Numbered from the stretch's first letter, positions 1 through 7,911 are shown. The stretch: DNA of 18,866 nucleotides from an uncultured Clostridia bacterium (GCA_934180065.1 CAKPRA010000034.1:1-18866); one strand, 5' to 3'. Notes: a model not told the origin generated them from the sequence alone. Numbers and translations are program-made.

Positions 1-76
1 TCCTCTTTAGCTCAGTTGGTAGAGCGCTCGGCTGTTAACCGATAGGTCGTTGGTTCGAGTCCAACAAGAGGAGCCA
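1..76 (+). tRNA. tRNA-Asn (anticodon GTT)
   Basis: The full cloverleaf is visible. The acceptor stem pairs tcctctt (1-7) with aagagga (66-72), the discriminator base is G73, and CCA is encoded at 74-76. The D-arm contains agctcagttggtagagc, the anticodon loop is ctgttaa with anticodon GTT, and the T-arm contains the conserved ttcgagt. GTT reads AAC/AAT, so this charges asparagine. The gene begins at the window edge, so upstream tRNAs or a promoter cannot be seen. Confidence 0.97.
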
Positions 77-80
77 ATTT

Positions 81-105
81 GCTAGGTTAAATCCTAGCTT
101 TTATT
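81..105 (+). terminator. Intrinsic terminator of tRNA-Asn
   Basis: The stem gctagg (81-86) pairs with cctagc (93-98) across a six-base loop and is followed at once by a T-rich run. It starts 4 nt after the CCA end and probably ends the tRNA transcript. Confidence 0.8.
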
Positions 106-175
106 ATTAATAAGGCTCTTACTTACTAAGGTATGTTTATTTATTAAATTTAATAAGTATTTTACAAGATGTAAT

Positions 176-205
176 TTGCAAATTAGAGCAGAAAATCCTT
201 ATAAT
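176..205 (+). promoter_or_regulatory. Possible sigma-A-type promoter in the tRNA/DUF4190 gap
   Basis: TTGCAA (176-181) lies 18 nt before a perfect TATAAT (200-205). It could start a longer transcript into the DUF4190 gene or a small RNA. The rest of 106-275 is AT-rich with no ORF or clear structure. In DNA this AT-rich, such a match can occur by chance. Confidence 0.35.
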
Positions 206-275
206 AGCAAATATACATATCTTACAATAATTTAAATTTTTTTATGATTTTTACATGAAATTGTATCATATTTTA

Positions 276-304
276 TTGCGAAAAAATATGTCATATGTTA
301 AAAT
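276..304 (+). promoter_or_regulatory. Probable promoter of the DUF4190 gene
   Basis: TTGCGA (276-281), a 17-nt spacer and TAAAAT (299-304) preceded by TGT give an extended -10 promoter. Transcription would start near 311, about 10 nt before the AAGGAGG at 321-327. Confidence 0.5.
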
Positions 305-333
305 GTTATATATAAAATAAAAGGAGGATTAGT

Positions 334-396
334 TTGAGAGAAATAAAAAACTTTCATAGCTATGTGTGCCTTCAGAAAGAAAGGAATGAATTTTAA
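334..396 (+). CDS. Possible 20-aa leader peptide (TTG start)
   Basis: A near-perfect ribosome binding site, AAGGAGG (321-327), stands 6 nt before a TTG codon at 334. That codon opens a 20-codon ORF ending in TAA at 394-396, one base before the ATG at 398. No ATG lies at the right distance from this strong site, so it either drives this leader ORF or marks the true start of the downstream gene. If the T run at 391-394 were one base shorter, the leader would read straight into the DUF4190 frame, so an indel is a real alternative. The peptide matches no family I know. Confidence 0.35.
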   Translation: MREIKNFHSYVCLQKERNEF

Positions 397-397
397 T

Positions 398-808
398 ATG
401 GACGAAAATCTAAATACAAACAACGCAAACAATTCAGGAAACACAACAAATACTTTAGCATTAGTAGGTATGATATTAGGAATCTTAGGTATTGTTTGTT
501 GTTGGATACCAATATTAGGTTTGGCAACAGCAATTGTTGGTTTAATTTTAGGAATAAAAGGATTACAGAATTCAAAGAATATTGCAAACAAAGGCAGAGG
601 ATTTGGAATTGCTGGAATATCTTGTGGATCTGTAGGAATAGTTTTGAGTATTATATATACAATTGTATGGATTGTTATGGCTATTGCAGTAAAAGAAACT
701 GTAAATGCTGTATCTAATGAATATAATTCATATAAGAGAAATCTATATTCTTATAATACAAATTATAATTATAATAGTAAATCTTTATTAGATGATTATG
801 ATTTCTAA
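398..808 (+). CDS. DUF4190-type small membrane protein
   Basis: This 136-aa protein has an Asn/Thr-rich N-terminus (residues 1-20) and then two hydrophobic segments. The first has the LALVGMILGILGIV...IVGLILGIKG pattern, and the second is GIAGISCGSVGIVLS followed by IYTIVWIVMAIAV. They are joined by a short basic loop ending in NKGRG. This two-helix, glycine-rich arrangement is typical of DUF4190 proteins, whose function is unknown. The tail is rich in Tyr, Asn and Ser. I chose the ATG at 398 because the protein then opens with MDEN, as is common for the family, and AAAGGA (380-385) lies 12 nt upstream. In-frame ATGs at 362 and 386 have poorer spacing. The site at 321-327 and the leader ORF suggest translational coupling. 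It is monocistronic, with a terminator directly after it. Confidence 0.75.
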   Translation: MDENLNTNNANNSGNTTNTLALVGMILGILGIVCCWIPILGLATAIVGLILGIKGLQNSKNIANKGRGFGIAGISCGSVGIVLSIIYTIVWIVMAIAVKETVNAVSNEYNSYKRNLYSYNTNYNYNSKSLLDDYDF

Positions 809-832
809 TTTCATTGTTATAATGTTATTTTT

Positions 833-866
833 ATTGCATATATTTATAGTATATGCAATTTTTTTT
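833..866 (+). terminator. Intrinsic terminator after the DUF4190 gene
   Basis: A perfect 10-bp stem, attgcatata (833-842) with tatatgcaat (850-859), is followed by a run of T. Confidence 0.8.
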
Positions 867-887
867 ATATAATAGGAAATAATATGA

Positions 888-933
888 CACTTTAAGTTTC
901 GCAACTTAAAGTGAAAATAAATATTTTATTTTC
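888..933. repeat. Two adjacent perfect inverted repeats upstream of gap
   Basis: The first is an 11-bp perfect inverted repeat, cactttaagtt (888-898) and aacttaaagtg (903-913), with a 4-base loop. The second shares its edge: gaaaataaa (913-921) and tttattttc (925-933). Neither is followed by a T run on either strand, so they are not typical terminators. They lie 110-160 nt before the gap promoter and could be a regulator site or an RNA structure. No ORF is visible in 867-1141. Confidence 0.5.
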
Positions 934-1045
934 AAAGGAAAGTTCAACATAAGAGCAGAATATATATATCAGGTTTATAAAAAGACATATAACCGTAAAT
1001 AGTAAATTGGTTATAATATAATTTTAAAAATTGGGTAAATTAGTA

Positions 1046-1074
1046 TTGAAAAGTGTGCTCTTTTGTTATAAAAT
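1046..1074 (+). promoter_or_regulatory. Probable sigma-A promoter of gap
   Basis: TTGAAA (1046-1051), a 17-nt spacer and TAAAAT (1069-1074) predict transcription from about 1081, giving a 60-nt leader before gap. Confidence 0.65.
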
Positions 1075-1080
1075 GAACTC

Positions 1081-1124
1081 GGTTAATTTATTAACCATTT
1101 TTTACAGATGTTAAATAAGACATC
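1081..1124 (+). promoter_or_regulatory. Structured 5' leader of gap
   Basis: The predicted leader opens with ggttaa (1081-1086) pairing with ttaacc (1091-1096), followed by atttttt, which resembles a weak terminator at the start of the transcript. A second small stem pairs gatgt (1107-1111) with acatc (1120-1124), just before the ribosome binding site gggagg (1130-1135). A role in attenuation or mRNA stability is inference. Confidence 0.3.
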
Positions 1125-1141
1125 AGATGGGAGGAATTTAA

Positions 1142-2158
1142 ATGTCAGTAAAAGTAGCTATAAATGGATTTGGACGTATAGGACGTCTTGCATTTAGACA
1201 AATGTTTGGAGCAGAAGGGTATGATATCGTTGCAATAAACGATTTAACTAGCCCAACAATGTTAGCTCATTTATTAAAATATGATTCAGCACAAGGAAGA
1301 TATGCAAAAGCAGATTCTGTAGTGGCTGGAGAAGATTCTATCACAGTTGATGGAAAAACAATTAAAATTTATGCGGAAAAAGATGCCAATAATCTTCCAT
1401 GGGGAGAATTAGATGTTGATGTTGTATTAGAATGTACAGGATTCTACACATCAAAAGATAAAGCAATGGCTCATATTAATGCAGGAGCAAAAAAAGTTGT
1501 TATATCTGCACCAGCAGGTAAAGACCTACCAACAATAGTATATAGTGTTAATGAAAAAATATTAACTCCAGAAGATAAAATAATATCAGCTGCATCATGT
1601 ACAACTAACTGTTTAGCACCAATGGCAGATGCACTTAATAAATATGCACCAATTCAATCAGGAATAATGTGTACAGTTCACGCTTATACAGGAGACCAAA
1701 TGTTATTAGATGGTCCACAAAGAAAAGGAAATTTAAGAAGAGCAAGAGCTGCAGCTATAAATATTGTTCCAGCATCATCAGGTGCTGCTAAAGCTATAGG
1801 ATTAGTTATTCCAGAGCTAAATGGAAAATTAATTGGAGCTGCTCAAAGAGTTCCTGTTGCAACAGGATCTACAACTATATTAACAGCTGTAGTAAAAGGT
1901 GAAAATGTTACAGTTGAGGGTATTAATGCTGCAATGAAAGCTGCATCAAATGAATCTTTTGGATATAATGAAGAAGAAATTGTTTCTTCAGATGTTGTAG
2001 GAATGAAATATGGATCTTTATTTGATAGCACACAAACTATGGTAATAGATATGGGAAATGGAGAATATCAAGTTCAGGTAGTATCTTGGTATGATAATGA
2101 AAACTCATATACAAGTCAGATGGTAAGAACAATAAAATATTTTGCTGAGCTAGGATAA
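1142..2158 (+). CDS. gap: Glyceraldehyde-3-phosphate dehydrogenase, type I
   Basis: This enzyme performs the NAD-dependent oxidation and phosphorylation of glyceraldehyde-3-phosphate to 1,3-bisphosphoglycerate in cytosolic glycolysis. The Rossmann motif INGFGRIGR is at residues 8-16, and an acidic NDL follows the second strand, as in NAD-preferring enzymes. The active-site motif ASCTTNC carries the nucleophile Cys153, and the catalytic His lies in CTVHAYTG. The C-terminal WYDNENSYTSQM motif is intact. At 338 aa it is full length. The ATG at 1142 follows gggaggaattta at good spacing. It is first in a gap-pgk-tpiA-gpmI cluster but is separated from pgk by two hairpins, so it may be transcribed at a different level. 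No cggR-like regulator precedes it. Confidence 0.97.
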   Translation: MSVKVAINGFGRIGRLAFRQMFGAEGYDIVAINDLTSPTMLAHLLKYDSAQGRYAKADSVVAGEDSITVDGKTIKIYAEKDANNLPWGELDVDVVLECTGFYTSKDKAMAHINAGAKKVVISAPAGKDLPTIVYSVNEKILTPEDKIISAASCTTNCLAPMADALNKYAPIQSGIMCTVHAYTGDQMLLDGPQRKGNLRRARAAAINIVPASSGAAKAIGLVIPELNGKLIGAAQRVPVATGSTTILTAVVKGENVTVEGINAAMKAASNESFGYNEEEIVSSDVVGMKYGSLFDSTQTMVIDMGNGEYQVQVVSWYDNENSYTSQMVRTIKYFAELG

Positions 2159-2171
2159 TAAAATAATAGAG

Positions 2172-2240
2172 GCGGATAATAAATTCATAATATAAAAAAA
2201 TTATAATATAATTAATTTATATTGGAAAATCCGCATTTTT
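2172..2240 (+). terminator. Hairpin with T run after gap
   Basis: The outer stem gcggat (2172-2177) pairs with atccgc (2229-2234). A further ataaatt/aatttat pairing lies inside, and attttt follows. It is probably a terminator, perhaps partial because pgk has no convincing promoter of its own. Confidence 0.65.
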
Positions 2241-2251
2241 GTTTGAATTAA

Positions 2252-2276
2252 GGGCAGAAATTTTATCTGTCCTTTT
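2252..2276 (+). terminator. Second hairpin between gap and pgk
   Basis: gggcaga (2252-2258) pairs with tctgtcc (2266-2272), including one G-T pair, and tttt follows. It sits 12 nt after the first hairpin and 60 nt before the pgk start. It may be a weak terminator or an attenuating or processing structure. Confidence 0.45.
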
Positions 2277-2336
2277 CATGCTTATATGAGAATAAAGCAA
2301 GATTATATCAATTTATTGATAGAAAGAGAGGCTAAT

Positions 2337-3524
2337 ATGGCAAAAAAGACTGTTAAGGATATTGATTTAAAAAACAAAAAGGTATTTGTAAGATGTGACT
2401 TTAATGTTCCATTAGATGATGATGGAAACATAACAGATAATAGAAGAATTGTAGGGGCATTACCAACAATTAAATATTTATTAGAAAATAATTGCAAAAT
2501 TATTTTATGCTCTCATCTTGGAAGACCAAAGGGAGAAGTTAAACCAGAATTTTCATTAGCACCTGTTGCAAAAGAGCTATCTAAATTATTAGGTAAAGAA
2601 GTTAAACTTGCAAAAGATGTTGTTGGTGAAAGTGCAAAAGAATTAACTTCAAATATGAAAAATGGTGATATTGTATTATTAGAAAATGTTAGATTTGATG
2701 CAAGAGAAGAAAAAAATGATCCAGAATTCTCAAAAGAACTAGCATCAATGGCAGAAATATTTGTAAATGATGCATTTGGAACAGCACATAGAGCTCATAG
2801 TTCAACAGCAGGAATTGCTGAATATTTACCAGCTGTATCAGGATTTTTAATTGAAAAAGAGCTTAAATTTTTAGGTTCAGCATTAGAAAATCCAGAAAGA
2901 CCATTTGTTGCAATACTTGGAGGAAAAAAAGTTTCTGACAAAATAGGTGTTATCAATAGTTTATTAGAAAAAGTCGATACTTTAATGATTGGTGGAGCAA
3001 TGGCATACACATTTTTTAAAGCACAAGGATATGGTGTTGGAGATTCAATATGCGAAGTGGATAAATTAGATTTGGCAAAAGATTTAATGGAAAAAGCTAA
3101 ACAAAAAGGTGTTAAATTAATGTTACCAACTGATACAAAAGTAGGTAAAGAATTTGATCCTGATACAGAGAGCAAAATAGTTTCTTGCAAAGAAATTCCA
3201 GATGGTTGGCAAGGATTTGATATAGGAACAGATACAATTAAAGAATATGTAGAAGAAGTTAAAAAGGCTAAAACTGTAATATGGAACGGACCTCTTGGTT
3301 TATCTGAATTCAAACAATTTGCTGCAGGAACAGATACAATGGCAGAAACTTTAGCAAATTTAAAAGACTGCACAACAATAATAGGTGGAGGAGATTCTGC
3401 AGCAGCAATTGAAAGGGCTGGATTATCAGATAAATTTACTCATATATCAACAGGTGGAGGAGCTTCACTTGAATTTTTAGAAGGTAAAAAATTACCTGGA
3501 ATAGAATGTTTACAAGATAAATAG
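2337..3524 (+). CDS. pgk: Phosphoglycerate kinase
   Basis: This cytosolic enzyme transfers phosphate from 1,3-bisphosphoglycerate to ADP, giving ATP and 3-phosphoglycerate. The substrate-binding signature RCDFNVPL is near residues 19-26. Further PGK blocks are SHLGRPKG, ENVRFD, NDAFGTAHRAHSS, GGKKVSDKIG, WNGPLG and the nucleotide-binding GGGDSAAA. The C-terminal STGGGASLEFLEGKKLPG is complete. From the ATG at 2337 the protein is 395 aa, the usual length. That start has AGAGAGG (2325-2331) five nt upstream, whereas an in-frame ATG at 2286 has no such site and would add 17 non-family residues. The stop overlaps the ribosome binding site of tpiA, so the two are co-translated. Confidence 0.97.
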   Translation: MAKKTVKDIDLKNKKVFVRCDFNVPLDDDGNITDNRRIVGALPTIKYLLENNCKIILCSHLGRPKGEVKPEFSLAPVAKELSKLLGKEVKLAKDVVGESAKELTSNMKNGDIVLLENVRFDAREEKNDPEFSKELASMAEIFVNDAFGTAHRAHSSTAGIAEYLPAVSGFLIEKELKFLGSALENPERPFVAILGGKKVSDKIGVINSLLEKVDTLMIGGAMAYTFFKAQGYGVGDSICEVDKLDLAKDLMEKAKQKGVKLMLPTDTKVGKEFDPDTESKIVSCKEIPDGWQGFDIGTDTIKEYVEEVKKAKTVIWNGPLGLSEFKQFAAGTDTMAETLANLKDCTTIIGGGDSAAAIERAGLSDKFTHISTGGGASLEFLEGKKLPGIECLQDK

Positions 3525-3536
3525 GAGGAAAAAATA

Positions 3537-4289
3537 ATGAGAAGAAAAGTAATTGCAGGTAACTGGAAAATGAATATGCTTCCAAATGAAGCAATAAGTA
3601 TGATTACAGAGCTTACACCTCTTGTAAAAGATACAAATAATGAAGTGATTTTATGTGTACCATATACAGATTTATTTTATGCGTTATTAACAGCTCAAGA
3701 TACAAATATTAAGATTGGTGCACAAAATATGCATTGGGAAGAAAAAGGAGCATATACTGGAGAAGTTTCTGGAAAAATGTTAAAATCTATTGGTGTTGAA
3801 TATGTTATAATTGGTCACTCAGAAAGAAGACAATATTTTTCTGAAACAGATGAAACAGTAAATAAGAAAATTAAGGCTGCATTTGCAAATAGTTTAAAAC
3901 CAATTGTATGTGTTGGTGAAACTTTAGAGCAAAGAGAAGCTGGAAAAACAGAAGAAATAATTACAACTCAAACAAAACTTGCTTTAGAAGGCTTGACAAA
4001 TGAGCAAGTTCAAAATACAATAATAGCCTATGAACCAATATGGGCCATAGGAACAGGAAAAACAGCTACATCTGAAGATGCAAATAACAGTATTAAAGCA
4101 ATTCGTAATAAAATTTCAGAAATATATGGAAAAAATGTAGCTGATAGTGTTATAATACAGTATGGCGGAAGTGTAAAATCTTCAAATGCCAAAGAATTAT
4201 TTACAACATCTGATATAGATGGTGGATTAGTAGGAGGAGCTAGTTTAAAAGCAGAAGAATTTAGCAAAATAGTAAACTTTGACAAATAG
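3537..4289 (+). CDS. tpiA: Triosephosphate isomerase
   Basis: This enzyme interconverts dihydroxyacetone phosphate and glyceraldehyde-3-phosphate. The N-terminal AGNWKMN supplies the substrate lysine, GHSERR contains the electrophile His94, and AYEPIWAIGTGK contains the catalytic Glu166 and the mobile loop. YGGSVK and GLVGGASL near the C-terminus form the phosphate-binding loops. At 250 aa it is full length. It begins 12 nt after pgk, with aggagga overlapping the pgk stop, so it belongs to the same operon. Confidence 0.97.
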   Translation: MRRKVIAGNWKMNMLPNEAISMITELTPLVKDTNNEVILCVPYTDLFYALLTAQDTNIKIGAQNMHWEEKGAYTGEVSGKMLKSIGVEYVIIGHSERRQYFSETDETVNKKIKAAFANSLKPIVCVGETLEQREAGKTEEIITTQTKLALEGLTNEQVQNTIIAYEPIWAIGTGKTATSEDANNSIKAIRNKISEIYGKNVADSVIIQYGGSVKSSNAKELFTTSDIDGGLVGGASLKAEEFSKIVNFDK

Positions 4290-4360
4290 TAATAATTTAA
4301 TTATTCTCATTTTGTCACATATACCTACTAAAATTCATGTGTAAAAGGAAGGTAGAAAAA

Positions 4361-5896
4361 ATGGATAAAAAAACAACAATGCTAATGATAATTGATGGTT
4401 ATGGCATTAATGAAAATGAAAAAGGAAATGCTGTAAAAGCTGCAAATACACCAAATTTGGATAAGTTATTTAAGACTTGTCCAACAACAGAAGTTTATAC
4501 AAGTGGTATGAGTGTTGGATTACCTGATGGTCAAATGGGAAATTCAGAAGTCGGACACACAAATATTGGTGCTGGAAGAATTGTTTATCAACAATTAACA
4601 AGAATTACAAAATCAATTGAAGATGGAGATTTCTTTAGTATTCCTGAATTTGTTGCTGCAATAGAAAATTGTAAAAAGAATAATTCAAAATTACACATAA
4701 TGGGTTTGGTTTCAGATGGAGGAGTTCATAGTCATATTCGCCATTTATTTGGTTTATTAGAAATGGCTAAAAGAAGGGACTTTGAAGACGTATATGTTCA
4801 TTGTTTCTTAGATGGTAGAGATACACCACCAGCATCTGCTGAAAATTATATAATGCAATTAGAAGAAAAAATGAGAGAAAAATCTGTTGGAAAAATTGCT
4901 TCTGTTTCAGGAAGATATTATGCAATGGATAGAGATAAAAGATGGGATAGAATCCAAAAAACATATAATGCAATGGTAAATGGTGAAGGTGAAAAAAGTT
5001 CATCAGCAACACAAGCTATTGAAGATTCTTATCAAAAAGAAATTTTTGATGAGTTTGTGGTACCAACTGTAATCTGTAATGGAGATTCTCCTGTTGCAAC
5101 TATTTCTGAAAATGATTCTGTTATTTTCTTTAATTTTAGACCAGATAGAGCAAGAGAAATTACTAGAACATTGGTAGATACAGACTTTAACGAATTTGAA
5201 ACAAAAAAGAATTTGAATTTATATTTTGTTTGTATGACAGAATATGATGCAACTCTTCCAAATGTTAATATTGCATTTAAACCTGAAAAACTAGTAAATA
5301 CATTTGGAGAATATATTAGCAATAAAGGGTTAACACAATTACGTATTGCTGAAACAGAGAAATATGCACATGTTACATTTTTCTTTAATGGAGGAGAAGA
5401 AAAACAGTATCCTGGTGAAGATAGAATATTGGTTCAATCTCCTAAAGTTGCAACATATGATTTACAACCTGAAATGAGTGAACCAGAAGTAACAGAAAAG
5501 GTAGTAGAAGCTATAAATTCAAAAAAATATGATGCAATTATATTAAATTATGCAAATTCTGATATGGTAGGACACACAGGTAGTATGGAAGCTGCAATTA
5601 AAGCTCTTGAAGCTGTTGATGACGGTGTTGGAAAAGTAGTAGAAGCAATTAGAAATAATGATGGAATTTTATTAATAACAGCAGATCATGGAAATTCAGA
5701 GCAAATGATAGATTATACAACAGGTGAACCACATACAGCTCATACTACAAATCCAGTTCCTTTAATATTGGTAGGTATGGAAAATACAAAACTTAAGTCT
5801 GGTAAACTTGCAGATTTAGCACCTACAATGCTTGATATTATGGGACTTGAGAAACCATCAGAAATGACTGGCGAAAGTTTATTAATTAGAGAATAG
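4361..5896 (+). CDS. gpmI: Phosphoglycerate mutase, 2,3-BPG-independent
   Basis: This manganese-dependent enzyme of the alkaline phosphatase superfamily converts 3-phosphoglycerate to 2-phosphoglycerate through a phosphoserine. Metal ligand Asp12 is in IIDGYG and the catalytic Ser62 is in GNSEVGH. The substrate region HSHIRHL and DGRDTPP are present, and the second metal site is supplied by SDMVGHTG, ADHGNSEQM and HTAHTTNPVP. The ATG at 4361 gives 511 aa, the normal length, with aaaggaagg (4344-4352) upstream. An in-frame ATG at 4337 would lack a good site. The gap to tpiA is 71 nt with only a weak AT hairpin, so it is probably the last gene of the glycolytic operon. Enolase, often next in such clusters, is absent. 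Confidence 0.96.
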   Translation: MDKKTTMLMIIDGYGINENEKGNAVKAANTPNLDKLFKTCPTTEVYTSGMSVGLPDGQMGNSEVGHTNIGAGRIVYQQLTRITKSIEDGDFFSIPEFVAAIENCKKNNSKLHIMGLVSDGGVHSHIRHLFGLLEMAKRRDFEDVYVHCFLDGRDTPPASAENYIMQLEEKMREKSVGKIASVSGRYYAMDRDKRWDRIQKTYNAMVNGEGEKSSSATQAIEDSYQKEIFDEFVVPTVICNGDSPVATISENDSVIFFNFRPDRAREITRTLVDTDFNEFETKKNLNLYFVCMTEYDATLPNVNIAFKPEKLVNTFGEYISNKGLTQLRIAETEKYAHVTFFFNGGEEKQYPGEDRILVQSPKVATYDLQPEMSEPEVTEKVVEAINSKKYDAIILNYANSDMVGHTGSMEAAIKALEAVDDGVGKVVEAIRNNDGILLITADHGNSEQMIDYTTGEPHTAHTTNPVPLILVGMENTKLKSGKLADLAPTMLDIMGLEKPSEMTGESLLIRE

Positions 5897-5945
5897 ATTT
5901 TTTCTGGTAAAATTATTATAAAAAAATTAATTAATGTACAAAAAC

Positions 5946-5990
5946 GCGGATATTAATATATCCTAAATTAATAGATTAATATCCGCTTTT
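5946..5990 (+). terminator. Strong terminator after gpmI
   Basis: A perfect 12-bp stem, gcggatattaat (5946-5957) with attaatatccgc (5975-5986), is followed by tttt. The stem opens with the same gcggat as the hairpin after gap. Confidence 0.88.
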
Positions 5991-6050
5991 GTTATATATT
6001 TACATAAGAAAGAATAAATGAATTAATGTAATTTGAAAGGAGTAGTTAAA

Positions 6051-6743
6051 ATGATTTATACAAACGAATTAGAAAATATGTGCCCAGTTGCAAAAGGAGC
6101 AAACCATGGACCAGCTCCAATTCCTGAAGAAGGAAAATGGGTTAAAGCAAAGGATATTAAAGATATATCAGGTTTTACACATGGTATTGGATGGTGTGCA
6201 CCTCAACAAGGAGCTTGTAAATTAACATTAAATGTAAAAGATGGTATTATTCAAGAAGCTTTAATTGAAACAATTGGATGTTCTGGAATGACACATTCTG
6301 CAGCTATGGCTGGTGAAATTTTAACAGGAAAAACAATATTAGAAGCATTAAATACAGATTTAGTTTGTGATGCTATTAATACTGCTATGAGAGAGCTATT
6401 TTTACAAATAGTTTATGGTAGAACACAATCTGCTTTTTCAGAAGGAGGATTAGCTGTTGGTGCAGGACTTGAAGATTTAGGAAAAGGTCATGTAAGCCAA
6501 GTTGGAACTATTTATTCTAGTAGCTTAAAGGGACCTAGATATTTACAATTAACAGAAGGATATATTGTAGAATTAGGGTTAGATAAAGATGATCAAATTA
6601 TAGGATATAAATATGTACATATGGGAAAAATGATGGATAACATTAAATCTGGTATGGATCCAATGGCTGCTATTGAAAAAGCTACTGGAACATATGGTAG
6701 ATTTGATGAAGCGGTTAAGAAAATAGACCCACGTAAACAATAA
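6051..6743 (+). CDS. NifU/IscU-like iron-sulfur scaffold-family protein
   Basis: This 230-aa protein has a central region resembling the IscU/NifU N-terminal fold. It runs CKLTLNVKDGIIQEAL, then ETIGCSGMTHSAAMAGEILTGK, then ILEAL, parallel to the IscU pattern of strands, a GC-S-A turn and the GKTL helix. Cysteines at 11, 49, 56, 77 and 106 are candidate cluster or metal ligands, but the CGD motif of true IscU is not present, so a classical scaffold role is uncertain. The C-terminal part (residues 140-230) is outside the IscU core. The ATG at 6051 has AAAGGAG (6037-6043) upstream; the in-frame TTG at 6033 overlaps that site. The next gene encodes a GGGtGRT protein. The two probably form a pair acting together, with function unknown. 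Confidence 0.75.
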   Translation: MIYTNELENMCPVAKGANHGPAPIPEEGKWVKAKDIKDISGFTHGIGWCAPQQGACKLTLNVKDGIIQEALIETIGCSGMTHSAAMAGEILTGKTILEALNTDLVCDAINTAMRELFLQIVYGRTQSAFSEGGLAVGAGLEDLGKGHVSQVGTIYSSSLKGPRYLQLTEGYIVELGLDKDDQIIGYKYVHMGKMMDNIKSGMDPMAAIEKATGTYGRFDEAVKKIDPRKQ

Positions 6744-6805
6744 AAATCAGTAAAAGAATTTTATAGTATCAAATATAAATATCAAAATTTGAAAGGAGAA
6801 TAAAA

Positions 6806-7807
6806 ATGGCAGTAACATTTGAAAATTATGAAAGAAGAATAGATCAAATTAAACCTGTAATGGAAAAATATGGCATCAAAGATTTTGAAGATGCATTAAA
6901 AATTTGTACAGATAAAGGATTTAATCCATATGAAATTACAAAAGGAGTTCAAACAATTTGTTTTGATAATGCAGCATGGGCTTATACTTTAGGAGCTGCA
7001 ATAGCTGTAAAAAAAGGTTGTACTAAAGCAGCTGATGCAGCTAAAGCAATTGGAGAAGGTTTACAAGCATTTTGTATTCCTGGATCTGTTGCTGATGATA
7101 GAAAAGTTGGTTTAGGACATGGAAATTTAGCTTCAATGCTATTATCAGAAGATACTAAATGTTTTGCATTCTTAGCAGGACATGAAAGTTTTGCTGCAGC
7201 TGAAGGTGCTATTGGTATTGCAAAATCAGCTAATAAAGTTAGAAAAGAGCCTTTAAGAGTTATATTAAATGGTTTAGGAAAAGATGCAGCACAAATAATA
7301 TCAAGAATTAACGGATTTACATATGTTAAAACAGATTTTGATTTCTTTACAGGAAAAGTTAATGTAATAGAAGAAATTCCATATTCAAATGGAGAAAGAT
7401 CTAAAGTTAGATGTTATGGTGCTAATGATGTTAGAGAAGGTGTTGCCATAATGTGGATGGAAGATGTTGATGTTTCTATAACAGGAAATTCAACAAATCC
7501 TACAAGATTCCAACATCCAGTAGCTGGTACATACAAAAAAGAAAGATTAGAAGCAGGAAAGAAATATTTCTCAGTTGCATCAGGTGGTGGAACAGGTAGA
7601 ACATTACATCCAGATAATATGGGAGCAGGACCAGCTTCTTATGGTATGACAGATACAATGGGAAGAATGCATTCAGATGCACAATTTGCAGGATCTTCAT
7701 CAGTTCCAGCACACGTTGAGATGATGGGATTAATAGGAATGGGTAATAATCCAATGGTTGGATGTACTGTTGCAATAGCTGTTGCTGTTGAAGAATCAAT
7801 GAAATAA
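6806..7807 (+). CDS. GGGtGRT-family protein
   Basis: This 333-aa protein carries GGGTGRT at residues 260-266, followed by LHPDNMGAGPASYGMTDTMG and a C-terminal GMGNNPMVGCTVAIAVAVEE. These features define the uncharacterised GGGtGRT family. No signal peptide or clear membrane helix is seen, so it is probably cytosolic. It follows the NifU-like gene by 62 nt, has its own tgaaaggag site and shares its orientation, so they look like one operon ending at the terminator near 7980. The glycine-rich loop could bind a nucleotide or phosphate, but that is inference. Family recognition is firm; function is unknown. Confidence 0.88.
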   Translation: MAVTFENYERRIDQIKPVMEKYGIKDFEDALKICTDKGFNPYEITKGVQTICFDNAAWAYTLGAAIAVKKGCTKAADAAKAIGEGLQAFCIPGSVADDRKVGLGHGNLASMLLSEDTKCFAFLAGHESFAAAEGAIGIAKSANKVRKEPLRVILNGLGKDAAQIISRINGFTYVKTDFDFFTGKVNVIEEIPYSNGERSKVRCYGANDVREGVAIMWMEDVDVSITGNSTNPTRFQHPVAGTYKKERLEAGKKYFSVASGGGTGRTLHPDNMGAGPASYGMTDTMGRMHSDAQFAGSSSVPAHVEMMGLIGMGNNPMVGCTVAIAVAVEESMK

Positions 7808-7870
7808 TTATGATTCTGAAATATTGTGTAATTTTAAAGTAATAGTATTATAGAATTCATAATGTTTAGT

Positions 7871-7891
7871 GTAAACAATATTAGTGTTTAC
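7871..7891. repeat. Inverted repeat downstream of the GGGtGRT gene
   Basis: gtaaaca (7871-7877) and tgtttac (7885-7891) are perfect inverted repeats with a 7-base loop. It lies between the stop codon and the large terminator and has no following T run. Confidence 0.4.
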
Positions 7892-7911
7892 TTTGAATAT
7901 AAAAATAAGAG

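Noticed and set aside
2286..2336. Upstream in-frame ATG giving pgk 17 extra residues
   Set aside because: No ribosome binding site precedes it and the added residues do not fit PGK; the ATG at 2337 has AGAGAGG at good spacing and gives the usual length.
2795..3373. 192-aa ORF on the minus strand inside pgk
   Set aside because: It lies fully within a clear PGK gene, has no ribosome binding site and reads as low-quality Ser/Pro/Phe-rich sequence, typical of a shadow frame.
4290..4336. Terminator between tpiA and gpmI
   Set aside because: Only a short all-AT palindrome (aataatttaattatt) is present, too weak to support a call.
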